Source: Synanceia verrucosa
Taxonomy: Eukaryota > Chordata > Actinopteri > Perciformes > Synanceiidae
DNA length: 64,000 bases
Direction of reading: 5' to 3'
Assembly: GCA_029721515.1 (NCBI GenBank)
Contig: CM056556.1
Span: 11,180,098 to 11,244,097 of the forward strand
The notes beneath the pieces are model-generated. The model was not told where the DNA came from, did not search any database, and saw only the letters and a list, made by a program, of their open reading frames with translations. Both the position numbers and the translations under genes were made by a program. Below are positions 26,470 through 48,903 of the stretch, in pieces. Every line of letters starts with the position of its first letter. Position 1 is the first letter of the stretch.

Positions 26470-26540
26470 GAGGATGAGCCGTGGGACCGCCCCACTCTCC
26501 ACAGATATAAATAGGAGGTGGATTTTTTTACTCCACTCAT
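26470..26540 (+). promoter_or_regulatory. znf710: TATA-box promoter upstream of znf710
   Basis: TATAAATAGG at 26506-26515 is a near-perfect TATA box. GTGGGACCGCCCCACTCT just upstream contains a GC-rich box. Initiation would be expected about 30 bp downstream, near 26535-26540. An exon that begins there would end at 26597 at a consensus donor (GTG followed by GTGAGT), about 1.9 kb before the main znf710 coding exon on the same strand. The order TATA, short exon, donor, acceptor is what supports the assignment; transcript data are needed to prove it. Confidence 0.55.
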
Positions 26541-26597
26541 TTCTCCTGAAGGATGAGATCCCTGAAACACCTCAAACATCACTCCAGGAACAATGTG
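26537..26597 (+). CDS. znf710: Proposed upstream first exon of znf710 with in-frame extension
   Basis: An ATG at 26553 (A at -3) opens 15 codons, MRSLKHLKHHSRNNV, that end exactly at the splice donor at 26597 in phase 0. Joined to the acceptor at 28512, the frame continues without a stop through 13 further codons (EEESSCLVRNYPK) into the conserved znf710 start MTEGQVDVGTQTE. The protein would gain 28 residues, rich in Lys, His and Arg. A second ATG at 26593 is in another frame and gives a 14-residue uORF whose TGA (28553-28555) overlaps the ATG at 28552. The human protein, as I remember it, starts at the position of MTEG, so the extension may be fish-specific, isoform-specific or untranslated. 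Confidence 0.45.
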
Positions 26598-26929
26598 GTG
26601 AGTTTGTGACCCAAAGAAGGAAGAAGATGTGTTGCTGCTAAGGGTCGTGGGGGGAAGGTTTGGTGCTTACTTGTTTGGCAGTTTGTTTGTGAAGTATTTA
26701 CACTCTTGCCTGTATGTCAGCGTGAGGGGAAGCAAAGATTACTTTTTACATTCATATGAGCACCGCAGTGACAACATCTTCTTCTTCTTTTTTAATGATA
26801 AGAGTTTCTATCTCTGCTGCTCGTCTTCTGCCTCTGCTCTTAATTGTTTGTCCTTAGGTGTCTCTCAGATGCAACTTTAAATGTGAAAGTACGGACTCTT
26901 GCAATTACAAGCCTACCTTCTCCCTCTCC

Positions 26930-27306
26930 TTGTCATTTGTCTTTTTCTCTTTCATTTTGTCAGCCTTTCATTTTACTGTGCTTTTTCTACTCTCTCCAGC
27001 TCCCCCCTCCTTCCTTCCCTCCCTCCTTCCCCTCTTTCTCTCTCTCTCTCACTCACTCACTCTGTCTTTCTGTCTCTCTCCGCCCCCCCACCATCACCCC
27101 TTCCACACCCCCTCCCTCTCCTTTTCCTTTCTCTCTTCCCTCCTCTCACATGCTCACTCAATCTCTCCTTCCCCTTCCCTCCCCTCCCCTCTTTCTTTAT
27201 CTTTCAGCCCCTCCATCTCATTTCTCTCTCTGTCTCCCTCCCTCCACTCCTCCCCCGCCCACAGCTCTTTCTCCTTCCCTCCATACCTCCCTCCCTCTCT
27301 TTTCTT

Positions 27307-27344
<38 letters not shown>

Positions 27345-27545
27345 GCTTTCAAATACACACCCAGTCTCTTTCCTTTTCTTTCTCACAAACACACAGTCTG
27401 TCTCTGTCTGACTACTTTAAAAGCAGTAATTATAAATGACGTGGTTATCAGGGCATCCAGGTCTACTCCCCTCTCCCAGCACACACACACACACACACAC
27501 ACACACCTTTATTCCTGCTCTATCTCCTCTTCCTTTCTCCATCCA
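26930..27545. repeat. Homopyrimidine-rich block 4 with (CA)n arrays
   Basis: CT-rich plus strand from about 26930 to 27320, then (CA)n at 27320-27344 and 27480-27506. It lies in the intron between the proposed first exon and the main coding exon of znf710. The 253- and 193-codon open frames over it are compositional. Confidence 0.85.
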
Positions 27546-28551
27546 CTCTTTTCTTGTGTCAGGAAAGGAAGCGGCTCTTGCTGGTGTGTATGGCACACAG
27601 AGTGAAGACTAGTCTGAAAAGAAAGTAGGGGTCAGAGAGCTTTTCAATACATTTTCCTACCACTCAGAGAAATAACCTGAAACCAGTGGAGTGAAATACT
27701 CACTTCTGCTTTACCACAGACAGCCAGTTTGGTTGTGCCACAATTTCTTCCTCATAGTTTCACTGTTCCGCTTTTACAGGCGTCGGGTAAACATGTGCAT
27801 GTGGGTCTCAAACACTTGCAAACCATACAATTATGTTAGTGAGTCTTATGCATCGGTCTGGAATACAGAATGAGGTCAAAGCTCAATCGAATGTCTGTTA
27901 TGGATATGAGACTGCCTGCTGGCGTATATCATCTTGTTAAGGAAGCCTAGTGTGGCAGGCATTATGAAGTCGGCTTCGGCGGCTGTGGAGCCGAGACGCT
28001 CTGCCCCTCATGAACGCGACAGATAGCACTGCTGATGCGCCCACTTTGGTCAGCCAGCCTGCCCCGGGACCCCACAGGAAGTGCTGAGGACAGTCCACGG
28101 AAGTCAACTTCCTGGCTGGACCTGCATCCCTTGTTGTGTCCTTTATTATTCCAAAGCCTGTCAAGGAAGGAAGTGGGGTGCTAACATGGATCTGCCTTAT
28201 CTCCTCAATCAAGTGTTATGTGGATTCAAAGCAAAGAAACAACTCATAGAATAAATGCTGCTTTCACAGAGTAACCCTGAAAAACATGGTCTTAATACTC
28301 TCCTGGAGGCCTGAGAGAGATAGAGGTCCTGGTGTCAGTTTAGATTCTTACTAAACTGAATTGCAAAATAATTCCAAAACCTTTTGTTTGTATTGATGAG
28401 GAAACATCATGTATGACAGGATTGTTAACAACAGAGTAATATAAACACAAACAGACACATTATTACTTCAAGTTCATTTTTTAAAATGTATGTTCAATGT
28501 GTTTTCTTCCAGGAGGAAGAGAGTAGCTGCTTGGTGCGCAACTACCCCAAG

Positions 28552-31500
28552 ATGACTGAGGGCCAGGTGGATGTGGGCACACAGACGGAGCCCGTGGTGG
28601 TGCTATCTCTGGCTCAGGCAGCCGTTCTTGGCCTCATCTCCCAGAATGAAATATTTGGGGCCACCATAGCACCTAATGGCTTTTACACGGGGGAGCCTAG
28701 AGAGTGTCCCCCTCCTCCAGCTGAGGCAATGGAGTACGAGTATGCAGATCAGCTAATAGGTGCCAATGGGGACTACCTGGCTGAGCCCTCTGGGGAGCCC
28801 GAGCCCCAGCCTCACTGCAGTGAGAGGCGGCGGCCCGGACCCCGTGGGAGGACCAAGAGGCCCAGAAGTGAGGAGGGTCTCCCTCACAAAACAGCAAGTC
28901 CACAGGCTCAGGTTAAAGGTGAACCGCTTGAGTCTGACACCCCTCCTTCCTGCATTCACATGAACAGCATGCAAAGTCCTGGCAAGTCTGAGAATCCGGT
29001 CAGCCAACAAGGTTCTATGAAAGAGGAGGCCTGCGGAGACTGTGCCTCATGTGTGAGAGATACGCCCAGGCCACAACCAGACGGACAGCCAGAACAGGAA
29101 GAAGAAGAAAATGCTGCCAGAGACAGAGAGAGGAAGGAAGAAGAGCTAGTGGTAGCAGAAGAAGAGGAGGAGGAGGCACTAAACCTCAAGACCAGCGGTG
29201 ACACTGGCAGTCCTCTGGAGAGCCGCTATTATGAGTCCAACGAGGCGGCTTACGAGTCTGCTGATATGGCACTGCCAGGAGAGTATGAGGAGAATGGCCA
29301 GGCCATGCTGTGGTCAGACCCAGAGGGCCTTGCCAGGCGAATGCAGATAGACCGGCTAGACATTAATGTACAGATCGACGAGTCTTACTGCGTAGATGTG
29401 GGAGAGGGTCTGAAACGCTGGAAGTGCCGCATGTGTGAGAAGTCATATACGTCCAAATATAACCTAGTCACTCACATTCTGGGCCACAATGGAATTAAGC
29501 CCCATGAATGTCTACACTGTGGAAAGCTCTTCAAGCAGCCGAGCCACCTCCAGACTCACCTGCTCACCCACCAGGGAACCAGACCTCACAAGTGCACCGT
29601 GTGCGAGAAGGCCTTCACGCAGACCAGCCACCTGAAGAGGCACATGCTGCAGCACTCGGACGTCAAGCCCTACAGCTGCCGCTTCTGTGGCCGTGGCTTC
29701 GCCTACCCCAGTGAGCTGAGGACCCACGAGAATAAACACGAGAACGGCCAGTGCCATGTCTGCACCCAGTGCGGCCTCGAGTTCCCAACTTACGCACACC
29801 TGAAGCGCCACCTGGCCAGCCACCAGGGCCCGACCACATACCAGTGCACAGAGTGCCACAAGTCCTTCGCTTACCGGAGCCAGCTGCAGAACCACTTGAT
29901 GAAGCACCAGAATGTGCGGCCCTACGTCTGCCCTGAGTGCGGCATGGAGTTTGTCCAGATTCACCACCTTCGACAACACGCTCTCACCCACAAGGTACTG
30001 CCAGCGCACACCCTTACACTTGTGATGATACTAAAACCCAAATGTCTCCTTGTCTACCACTTTGTGTTCATATTTACAATGATCAAGATATAAACATACA
30101 CTGGATTAGTGGAAGATGGTATGTATTTTAGCTTCACTTAATAAAAGCGCTCTGTATGAATCCTCATAGGAAAATAGGAGGGTAAATTGCACACTTGCAC
30201 CACAGCCTCTCCTCTAAAACCAGTTGCTTTGTAAACATAGCCTTCAAAGGCCTTGAGTTTTTTTGTCTGGCTCAACCCCCCACTTGCATGTGATTTGTGT
30301 TGTATGTCATTCGCTGAGCTACTTCCCTTTGTGTCTGATGAATCACCACAGTCATTCCCTTCATTTCATTTCGTCTGTTAAATTCTATAGGGTAGAAAAA
30401 AACATTTCTTTCATGGCATTTGCTTTTGTTGGATATTAGAGAAATAAAGTTAAATAAATGTTGAAAGAAAAGTTTATTCTTTCCATTGTCTAGACTTTTT
30501 TCACTCCGTCCTTCAACACTTGGGGGGGGCTAATGCAGTCTGCGTGTGTTGGATCAAAAGCTAGAAAGCAGAAATGCTCCTTGTGTTTTCTCCCAGTGAC
30601 TCATTATTTATCTTCCTCTAAACCATATATTTTGCCAAATTAATTAAAAAGGCACAAACACTTTTTTTCCCCGCAGGGTATGAAAGAATTCAAGTGTGAC
30701 GTCTGTGCCAGAGAGTTCACCCTGTCTGCCAACCTGAAGAGACACATGTTGATCCACGCCAGTGTGAGACCCTTCCAGTGCCACGTCTGCTTCAAGACTT
30801 TTGTCCAGAAGCAGACCCTTAAAACGCACATGATTGTCCACCTGCCGGTCAAGCCTTTCAAATGCAAGGTGAGTGAAGCAAGTGGGAGTTTCACGTAAAA
30901 GGGAAACAAGTGGTGATGGAGTGGGTAGGGGTGCTGATAGTTGCTCTCTTGTCTGTCAGGTGTGCGGAAAGTCATTTAACAGAATGTACAACCTCCTTGG
31001 CCACATGCACCTCCACGCTGGAAGCAAGCCCTTCAAGTGTCCTTACTGCACCAGCAAGTTCAACCTGAAGGGCAACCTCAGCCGACACATGAAGGTCAAA
31101 CACGGCATCATGGACACCTCGATAGATGGGCATGGTGACTATCTCCATTGATCACTTTGAAATAGATTAAACCCTCTGATGACATTTGAATTTGTTGATG
31201 GGTTATATGTGGCAAATTTCCTCATGGGAGAGCTTCATGTCGAATTACTGTCACTCAGTCTGCAACTAATGCACTTTGACTCAGCATGTACTGTAATCGA
31301 ATGGCCAAGTGTTTTGATGTTTCTCTGTCACTCCCTCCTTGTGTGTTTAGTAAATATAGCAGCGCCTGGATTAGACATGCCTGTCTCTATCAGTAAAGAC
31401 TGATATTGAGGAAGAGGAGGGGGGGTGACAATTTACTGGCTGTCCTCAATGGAGCCATGTGTCTCCAGGAAGTGCTCCATATGTGTGTGTTGCTGAGGGC

Positions 31501-31709
31501 ACAGTGGGATCATATTTGTGTATTTGCTTCCTTCATCAGATCCCCCCCAAGATGCAGAAGGCCAGGAGGACTACGAAGAGGAGGGCTTTGAATTCAGCGA
31601 GCGAGAAAACCGAGCCAACAACAACAACACGCCAGACACTGCTAAACTATCTCAAATGGAGTATTACAGCACCTATGGGAAGGGAGCAGGGCGCTTCAGC
31701 ACTGCGTGA
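28552..31709 (+). CDS. znf710: Zinc finger protein 710 (11 C2H2 fingers)
   Basis: Exons: 28513-29994 (ATG at 28552), 30677-30868, 30960-31134, 31540-31709. All introns are GT-AG and phases fit, giving 659 residues (human ZNF710 about 664). The N-terminus has the family block VVVLSLAQAAVLGLISQNEI, then an acidic Glu-rich stretch, then LDINVQIDESY just before the fingers. Eleven C2H2 fingers follow from about residue 291 to 593, starting with CRMCEKSYTSKYNLVTH and ending with CPYCTSKFNLKGNLSRHMKV. Seven fingers are in the first exon, two and the start of a third in the second; the intron at 30869 splits finger 10 between its two cysteines. The short tail ends YYSTYGKGAGRFSTA. It is a nuclear DNA-binding regulator by family. 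I start at MTEG because that matches the human start; an upstream in-frame extension is annotated separately. Convergent with idh2. Confidence 0.93.
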
Positions 31710-33357
31710 ATTATTGAAATGACCCCAAATTGAATATAAATGTGAACTAATGAAAACGGGATCATTATTTTTTTTTTAAAAGTCATAGTGGGTTGTTCTT
31801 CAACGGTGTGAGAAAGCCCAGAAAACTGCACATTCTTATGCACTGGAATCGCTCGTAATGCTACAAAACTTGTAAATGTATACTTTTTATCTTATTATCT
31901 ATTTTTCATCTCTAAAACACCAAACCTACTGAATAAATAGATTATATTTGAGACGAGCGGACTGTCTAAAGCAGGAGCATTGAGATACAAATAAATATAC
32001 ATAAATAGATGGTGGATTAAAAACTGAAACATCACCTGAGCCAAATTTATAAAGCACATTTTTTAGCTACAATTGTGAAAGCATAATAGTGATGTTACAC
32101 TGCACTTACTCATTCAGACAATCCCAGTCTCTCTCTCAGTCTGCTGGGGCAAACTAATGTGAAGGGTTAAAGAAGGGAACAGTTCATTTCACTTGCCAAA
32201 GCTTTTCAAGTTGCAGAAGTCAATAATTCACTTTGAATTATACTGTGACAAATTCAATTTGAGGTCTGCAAAATGAGTCAACTTCCATTGGATTTGCAAT
32301 TTGTGTTTTGTTGTATATTATTGTACAGAATGTATCAGTCCTCTTGCACGGCGGCAGGTACTGTAATCAGTGCGTTGCACAGAGGACCACTGTGGTCTAC
32401 TTTTTAGGTTTTGCATTAACAAGCATCACCCTGTATTGATCTCTCATCCTTGAATGTACTTGTTTCTGTGGAATGTTTTAAGATGCTAATCAAAATATCC
32501 TTATTTTAATGGTAGGACCCCGTTACCAAAGAATTGGATCAAATCTTGCAGCTACAGGGACTGTAAGTCTCTTTTCCTTGCTGTTGTGTTGAGCTGGGAC
32601 ATTGGATTTCTTTGGGTCCAATTGCAGACCTCATGAAATTACATTCAGGTTCCCCACACACCCATCTGTAGATCTCCTCAAAAGATTACCACGGCGAACA
32701 GACTGTGGTACAGCTTCTCTTTTAACAGACCTCACTATTTCCCTCCATCTAGGGCTTCACGAGTAGGATAAGCGGTAGAAAATGGATGGACAGGTCTTCA
32801 CGAGACAAGACTGCAGCAGTTTTTAAAAGCAATGCAAACCCTGCATTCATATTGCAGTTGTTTTTTTTTAATGGATGAATCTAAAGAAGTGTCTCCAAAA
32901 AATATATATATATAAAAAAAAAAAAAAAAAAAACTCCAAGACACAAATATTAAGTGCCCCAGTGTGTCTGCGAGAGCATGCCATCCATCATGGTGTACAC
33001 TGGTCTCAAGTGATGAACGACAACCTCCCAACATGTGACAGGGCCACGGACCTTGTGGAAAATGATTTGGGAAATGCTCAATATATTCAGTTTCCAAGTG
33101 CTTAGCTTTTCAAACTGGCAGCCCGCAAAAGCAAGGTAACCATATGCGATGTTGGTATACCGCGTTTAAAATAAAATAAAAAAAAAAATGCTCAATTTTG
33201 TGAGTTTTTCAGCTTCTGTGTTCATTCCGTCACAGTTTTAGGGATGATACAAAAAGGGAAGATGTTCAGCTTAAATGGCTTTCTGTATTAGACATTAGTG
33301 TGGAAACAATGTGGATAGAAATGTACAATGTTGTGTACCAGACTGTAAAATAATAAA
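31710..33357 (+). other. znf710: znf710 3' untranslated region (proposed)
   Basis: After the stop at 31709 the sequence is AT-rich without open frames on the coding strand. AATAAA at 33352-33357 is the last good poly(A) signal before the idh2 3' end on the opposite strand, giving a 3' UTR of about 1.65 kb. An earlier AATAAA occurs at about 31932. Within it are a SINE tail relic (32763-32796) and an A-rich run near 32900-32933. Isoform ends cannot be fixed without transcripts. Confidence 0.5.
32763..32796 (+). mobile_element. SINE/RTE tail relic
   Basis: GGATAAGCGGTAGAAAATGG followed by ATGGAC is the 3' tail of the same SINE/RTE family found complete at 11622-11985. Only this last piece remains. 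Confidence 0.6.
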
Positions 33358-33732
33358 TTTATTTACCTTTAAAATGGCTGACCGTTTCTTATTTTGAAAC
33401 CACAACAAATACCAATAGTGGGTCAAACATTGGATTTATTGGCAAATATGTTTGACAGACTTCAATCCTCCTGCCAAAGGCATTACATAGTATTAATACA
33501 GTACTTCACATTACAAAAATAAAACCTTGAAAATAGTGGGACAGATCAGGTGGAAGCACAGTCTTCAACTATTTCATAACCTTATAGAACACTACAATAT
33601 CCTAGTACAGTACTTATTTTCTCCTTCAGACAAAATGCAGGTGGATTTATTGACCTTTTAAATTAAAAATGAGGTACAAAAACAGATGAGTGACATTGCC
33701 GTCTCCAGGCTGACTATATTCTTTCAAGTCCT

Positions 33733-45431
<11,699 letters not shown>

Positions 45432-45700
45432 GTTTTTACCGGCCCGGTTCACTGCGAGATGGACACTCGACGAAGCACAGAGGAGAGAGGAGGCAGAGCA
45501 CTGTGGGGCTCAGTGAAATATAGTGAGCCGCTACTGCAGCACCGCCCTTCTTCCCTTCACCGGCGGGATACGCTGGTTGCTACGTCAGAGGCGCACAGAC
45601 TCAAAGGAGGGACCGAGTTTAAATAGCGGGTTAACTCCGCAGCTCCTCCTCCGTCTGGAGGCGACAGTAAAAAGCAGGTGAACTCTGAGCTCCTCATGAC
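45432..45700 (-). promoter_or_regulatory. idh2: idh2 promoter region, TATA-less and CpG-rich
   Basis: On the minus strand the 5' leader ends at AAAAAC just before the ATG at 45431. Upstream (45480-45660) the DNA is CpG-rich with CCGCCGGTGAAGGG and a CRE-like TGACGTA at 45587-45581. No TATA box is apparent. This composition fits a housekeeping mitochondrial enzyme; the exact start site cannot be read. Confidence 0.5.
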
Positions 45701-45796
45701 CCCAAGCGAAGGTCACCTGCCAAAATACATGAAATATTCCTAATAAGGCCAATCATGAGTAAATATGAAGAAGATAAACTTAGGCTACTCTTGTTT

Positions 45797-45821
45797 TGTG
45801 TGTGTGTGTGTGTGTGTGTGT
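45797..45821. repeat. (TG)n microsatellite
   Basis: About 12 TG units, 370 bp upstream of the idh2 start codon. Confidence 0.9.
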
Positions 45822-46104
45822 ATCCCCAAATAACCTTGATGACATCATCACTGGCTGGCACTAATTGTGTGTTTATTGGACTGTTGCTGTATAATTCATC
45901 AATCAGTTTAGGGTGCACACAAAATGTAGACTTGATTGATAGGAAGTCTACTGCAGATCAATATGACCAATGATCAATATGCGTTATTGATATGATCAGC
46001 AAACACACTGTCTAACTCATGTACATTACTCATTACATGTACTCATGTAACTCAGTTTTGTGTTTTCTGACATACATTTTCCAGACTAGGTGTTTGATTA
46101 CAGT

Positions 46105-46510
46105 TTATAGAAAAGAATAGAGTAGAATAGAATAGAATAACTTTATTCAGCACAACCTGTAAGAATTATGCAGCAACAGCAAGAAATGGAAACAAGACAC
46201 AGACATATATTTAGGACTCATAATGAATATTAATAGTGTAAATAAACAGTAAGGTGCAGTGAACTAAATATGTACAGTATGTTATATTATAATATTAGGA
46301 TGAGGTCTTATTGTATAGTGTAATTGTAGAGTTCCTGTATCTGTAACAGTATGTTAGGGAAGGGTCTCCTCTGTCTGTCCAGTGTGAGCTGTCCATGATG
46401 AATAGCAGTTTTTGAGCATCCTCCTCTCCATCACCGTTTCAAAGGAGTCCAGTCTGAAACCCACGACAGAGCCAACCTTTTGATGATCGAATCAAGTCTG
46501 CTGGTGTCGC
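46105..46510 (-). mobile_element. 3' end of a LINE, minus strand
   Basis: Translated on the minus strand, pieces in different frames read RLDSIIKRLA, then VGFRLDSFETVMERRMLKNC, resembling the region downstream of the reverse transcriptase in L2/Rex1-type fish LINEs. The copy has frameshifts and stops. The element ends at a short TTCTA/TATTC repeat (46105-46142), like the microsatellite 3' tails of such LINEs. Clade assignment is tentative. Confidence 0.45.
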
Positions 46511-48416
46511 TTTGTTTACATCAAAGGACAACTTCAACGACTCTTGATGCTATTTTGCATAATATCAGTGCATCATAATTATTAGAAAACATGATGTAAT
46601 ATTAGGTTTGAGCCCATTGGAATGCACAAACATATAATTATAATATAGTAAAAAAAAATGGGAGCATAAGCCAACATATTAAAAATGCATATGACAATAA
46701 TAATCATTATCACACATTTATGTGTCAGGAGTAATGTAAGACTATGACTGTGCCTCAATTTAGCAGGTCTAAAAGAATGAATACATGTTGTAAGTGTACT
46801 TGGATATAAAAATATGTTAAATAAAAACAACTACTACTACGACTACAGCTACTTTTGCACATATGCAGTAGCTTGTTAAAAATGCAGAATGTACAGTCAG
46901 ATGCACAATGTGTGACAATATAATGTGATATGTGTGTGTTGGTAATTGAGAATATGTATAGATTTAGGGAAGAATGAAGTACATGTCTGCTACTATGCAG
47001 AAGATCCAAAATGTACAAAGTATCCAGATAAGAAACTGCAAATTGGAGCAATATTTTTTTTAATAACTTTACAGAGTTTGTGTAATTAGTGAGAAAATTC
47101 CAGGTACTTGTTATGGTTGGAATTAACTTGAGTAACCATTTAAAACTGACACGAAATTTATTGGGATTTCCTATCATCTGCAGGATGAGTACAGAATAGT
47201 CACATTCCTGAAAGCCTCGGCAGAGGGCCCTCTAATTTTAGCAGGGGACGGTTACCATACTGGGAGAGGGGTTGGGAAGTGTGCAGTGCAGTCACATGAC
47301 AGACTTAGTGGCAGTGAGCCAGTAAAACAGACAGACAGGTCACCTCTACAGTACTTTTTCTTTTGAGAATAGAGGGCATGAATGGACAAAAGTCAGGTAT
47401 ACATATAGACCAAATGTAAATGTTAATAAACAATGTCTTGAGGTATATATAAATGTTAAATATAGCATTCCTCAATTTGTGCTCATGACGTTATAGAGAA
47501 GGACAGCTGTTTGGTCTCTGCACAGTTTTTTTTCTTGTACATCTAATGAGAGACTCTATAGCAGGTTATTGCAGTCAGACAGGGGACAGTCACCTTAACA
47601 TAATGTTCTGGCCATATGGTATGTAAACAGTGTCCACATGCTGCCCACCTTTACAGACATGCAGCATATCTCCACACTCTCAGATGACAGCCTGTCACTC
47701 AAGGTCAAAGCTAACTAGCTAGCCCTCGTCCATACTCATAACGGGACACTACTGCAGTATACTTTGAAGTTCAGAGAAAGAGGGAGACTTATTGATCTGA
47801 TGCATTAAATCTTTGCCCTCATCAATGACCAAGGAACTAAAACATTTATTTCCAGAGTCACTTGCTCAGCTGCAGCTCTGATCAGGCTTTAATTCACATC
47901 TGAGGGTGTAATGCTATTATTACTGTCAACTTGGGGCTGCTTTGTCTTTTGTCTGCATGTACAACAGCAGAGACACTTAATTTGCTCGTAGGAGTTTAGG
48001 ATATAATTTGATGCTATATTAAGTACTTCCCCAGTGTTCTTGGACTTGATGGGAACTGTGGATTTACCAAAATAAGTCTTCTTGCGCTGCAATATGATAA
48101 ATGTGCTCCATCTACTGGACACCTTCAGAAGGCACTGAGAATGTGTTTTGGTAAGCCTACAATGACCTCTACTGGAGGATTTTGAGGCATTTGGTTTGAA
48201 AGCATGGATTTGTTCATCTACCAGCAACATAATATATACTAAAATACTACACAGCCTTTATTGACAGTTCATACACAGATTTTGATTTGTTATATAAGGG
48301 CTCTCAACAGCAAATCTTTACGTGTCTTGTGACAGAATAACATGAGAGCTGTCAGCCATCTGTTCCCTCAGAATTAATAATGTTATATCTATAAGTCTGT
48401 CTGTCTGTCGATCGAT

Positions 48417-48460
48417 CATATCACCATCACGTGCTTTTAGAAGCACGTGATGGTGATATG
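48417..48460. repeat. Perfect 20-bp hairpin with two CACGTG boxes
   Basis: CATATCACCATCACGTGCTT at 48417-48436 is followed by the loop TTAG and by its exact reverse complement at 48441-48460. Each arm contains the palindromic E-box CACGTG. It stands about 450 bp upstream of the rdh-like start codon, just after a (GTCT)n/(CGAT)n stretch. Confidence 0.9.
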
Positions 48461-48689
48461 AATTATTATTTACATTTTACTCATCTTTTAATTTTGTTTA
48501 TTGATTTATTTTGATTTATTTTAACTGTTATTTACTTATTTATTTTACTTATTTATTTATTGTGTAATGATTTTAATTATTACACTTGTTATAATTTTAT
48601 TTGTAGCATCACATGTTATAAACTTCAGTGGAAATATAATTTATAAGACATTAATAATAAGAACCAATGGGGTTCTTCCATAGGGTAAC

Positions 48690-48903
48690 GGTAGGCGGTA
48701 CTTCCTGCCGGAAGGCTGTGTGTTATGTAGCTGTTACTGTCGCTGAGGACATTACATCTTGTTGGTTTGCGGAATTTTTCAGCTCCTGTGAAAGAAAAGC
48801 ACCGTGTTTGAAGTGAACTAGAGTGATAAGGCTGCGACAGGACTTTAGCAGGCAAAGGTTTGACTCAGTTTCAGGCTATAAACAGTGGAGGAGTGACAGG
48901 ACG
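48690..48903 (+). promoter_or_regulatory. Promoter and 5' leader of the rdh-like gene
   Basis: ACTTCCTGCCGGAAGG at 48700-48715 places two ETS-type sites head to head, a frequent arrangement in TATA-less promoters. The sequence after it lacks a TATA box and leads without an evident acceptor into the exon with the ATG at 48904, so transcription probably starts within about 48720-48780. The hairpin at 48417-48460 is further upstream. Confidence 0.45.

Noticed and set aside
26844..27605. 253-codon open frame in the CT/CA-rich block
   Set aside because: Low-complexity composition and microsatellite; it lies in the proposed znf710 intron.
29512..30009. 165-codon minus-strand frame opposite the zinc fingers
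   Set aside because: Antisense shadow of the repeated finger codons of znf710.
29995..30093. Alternative C-terminus of znf710 by reading into the intron
   Set aside because: The donor at 29995 is good and the next exon continues the finger array in phase; the read-through tail is hydrophobic and unlike the family.
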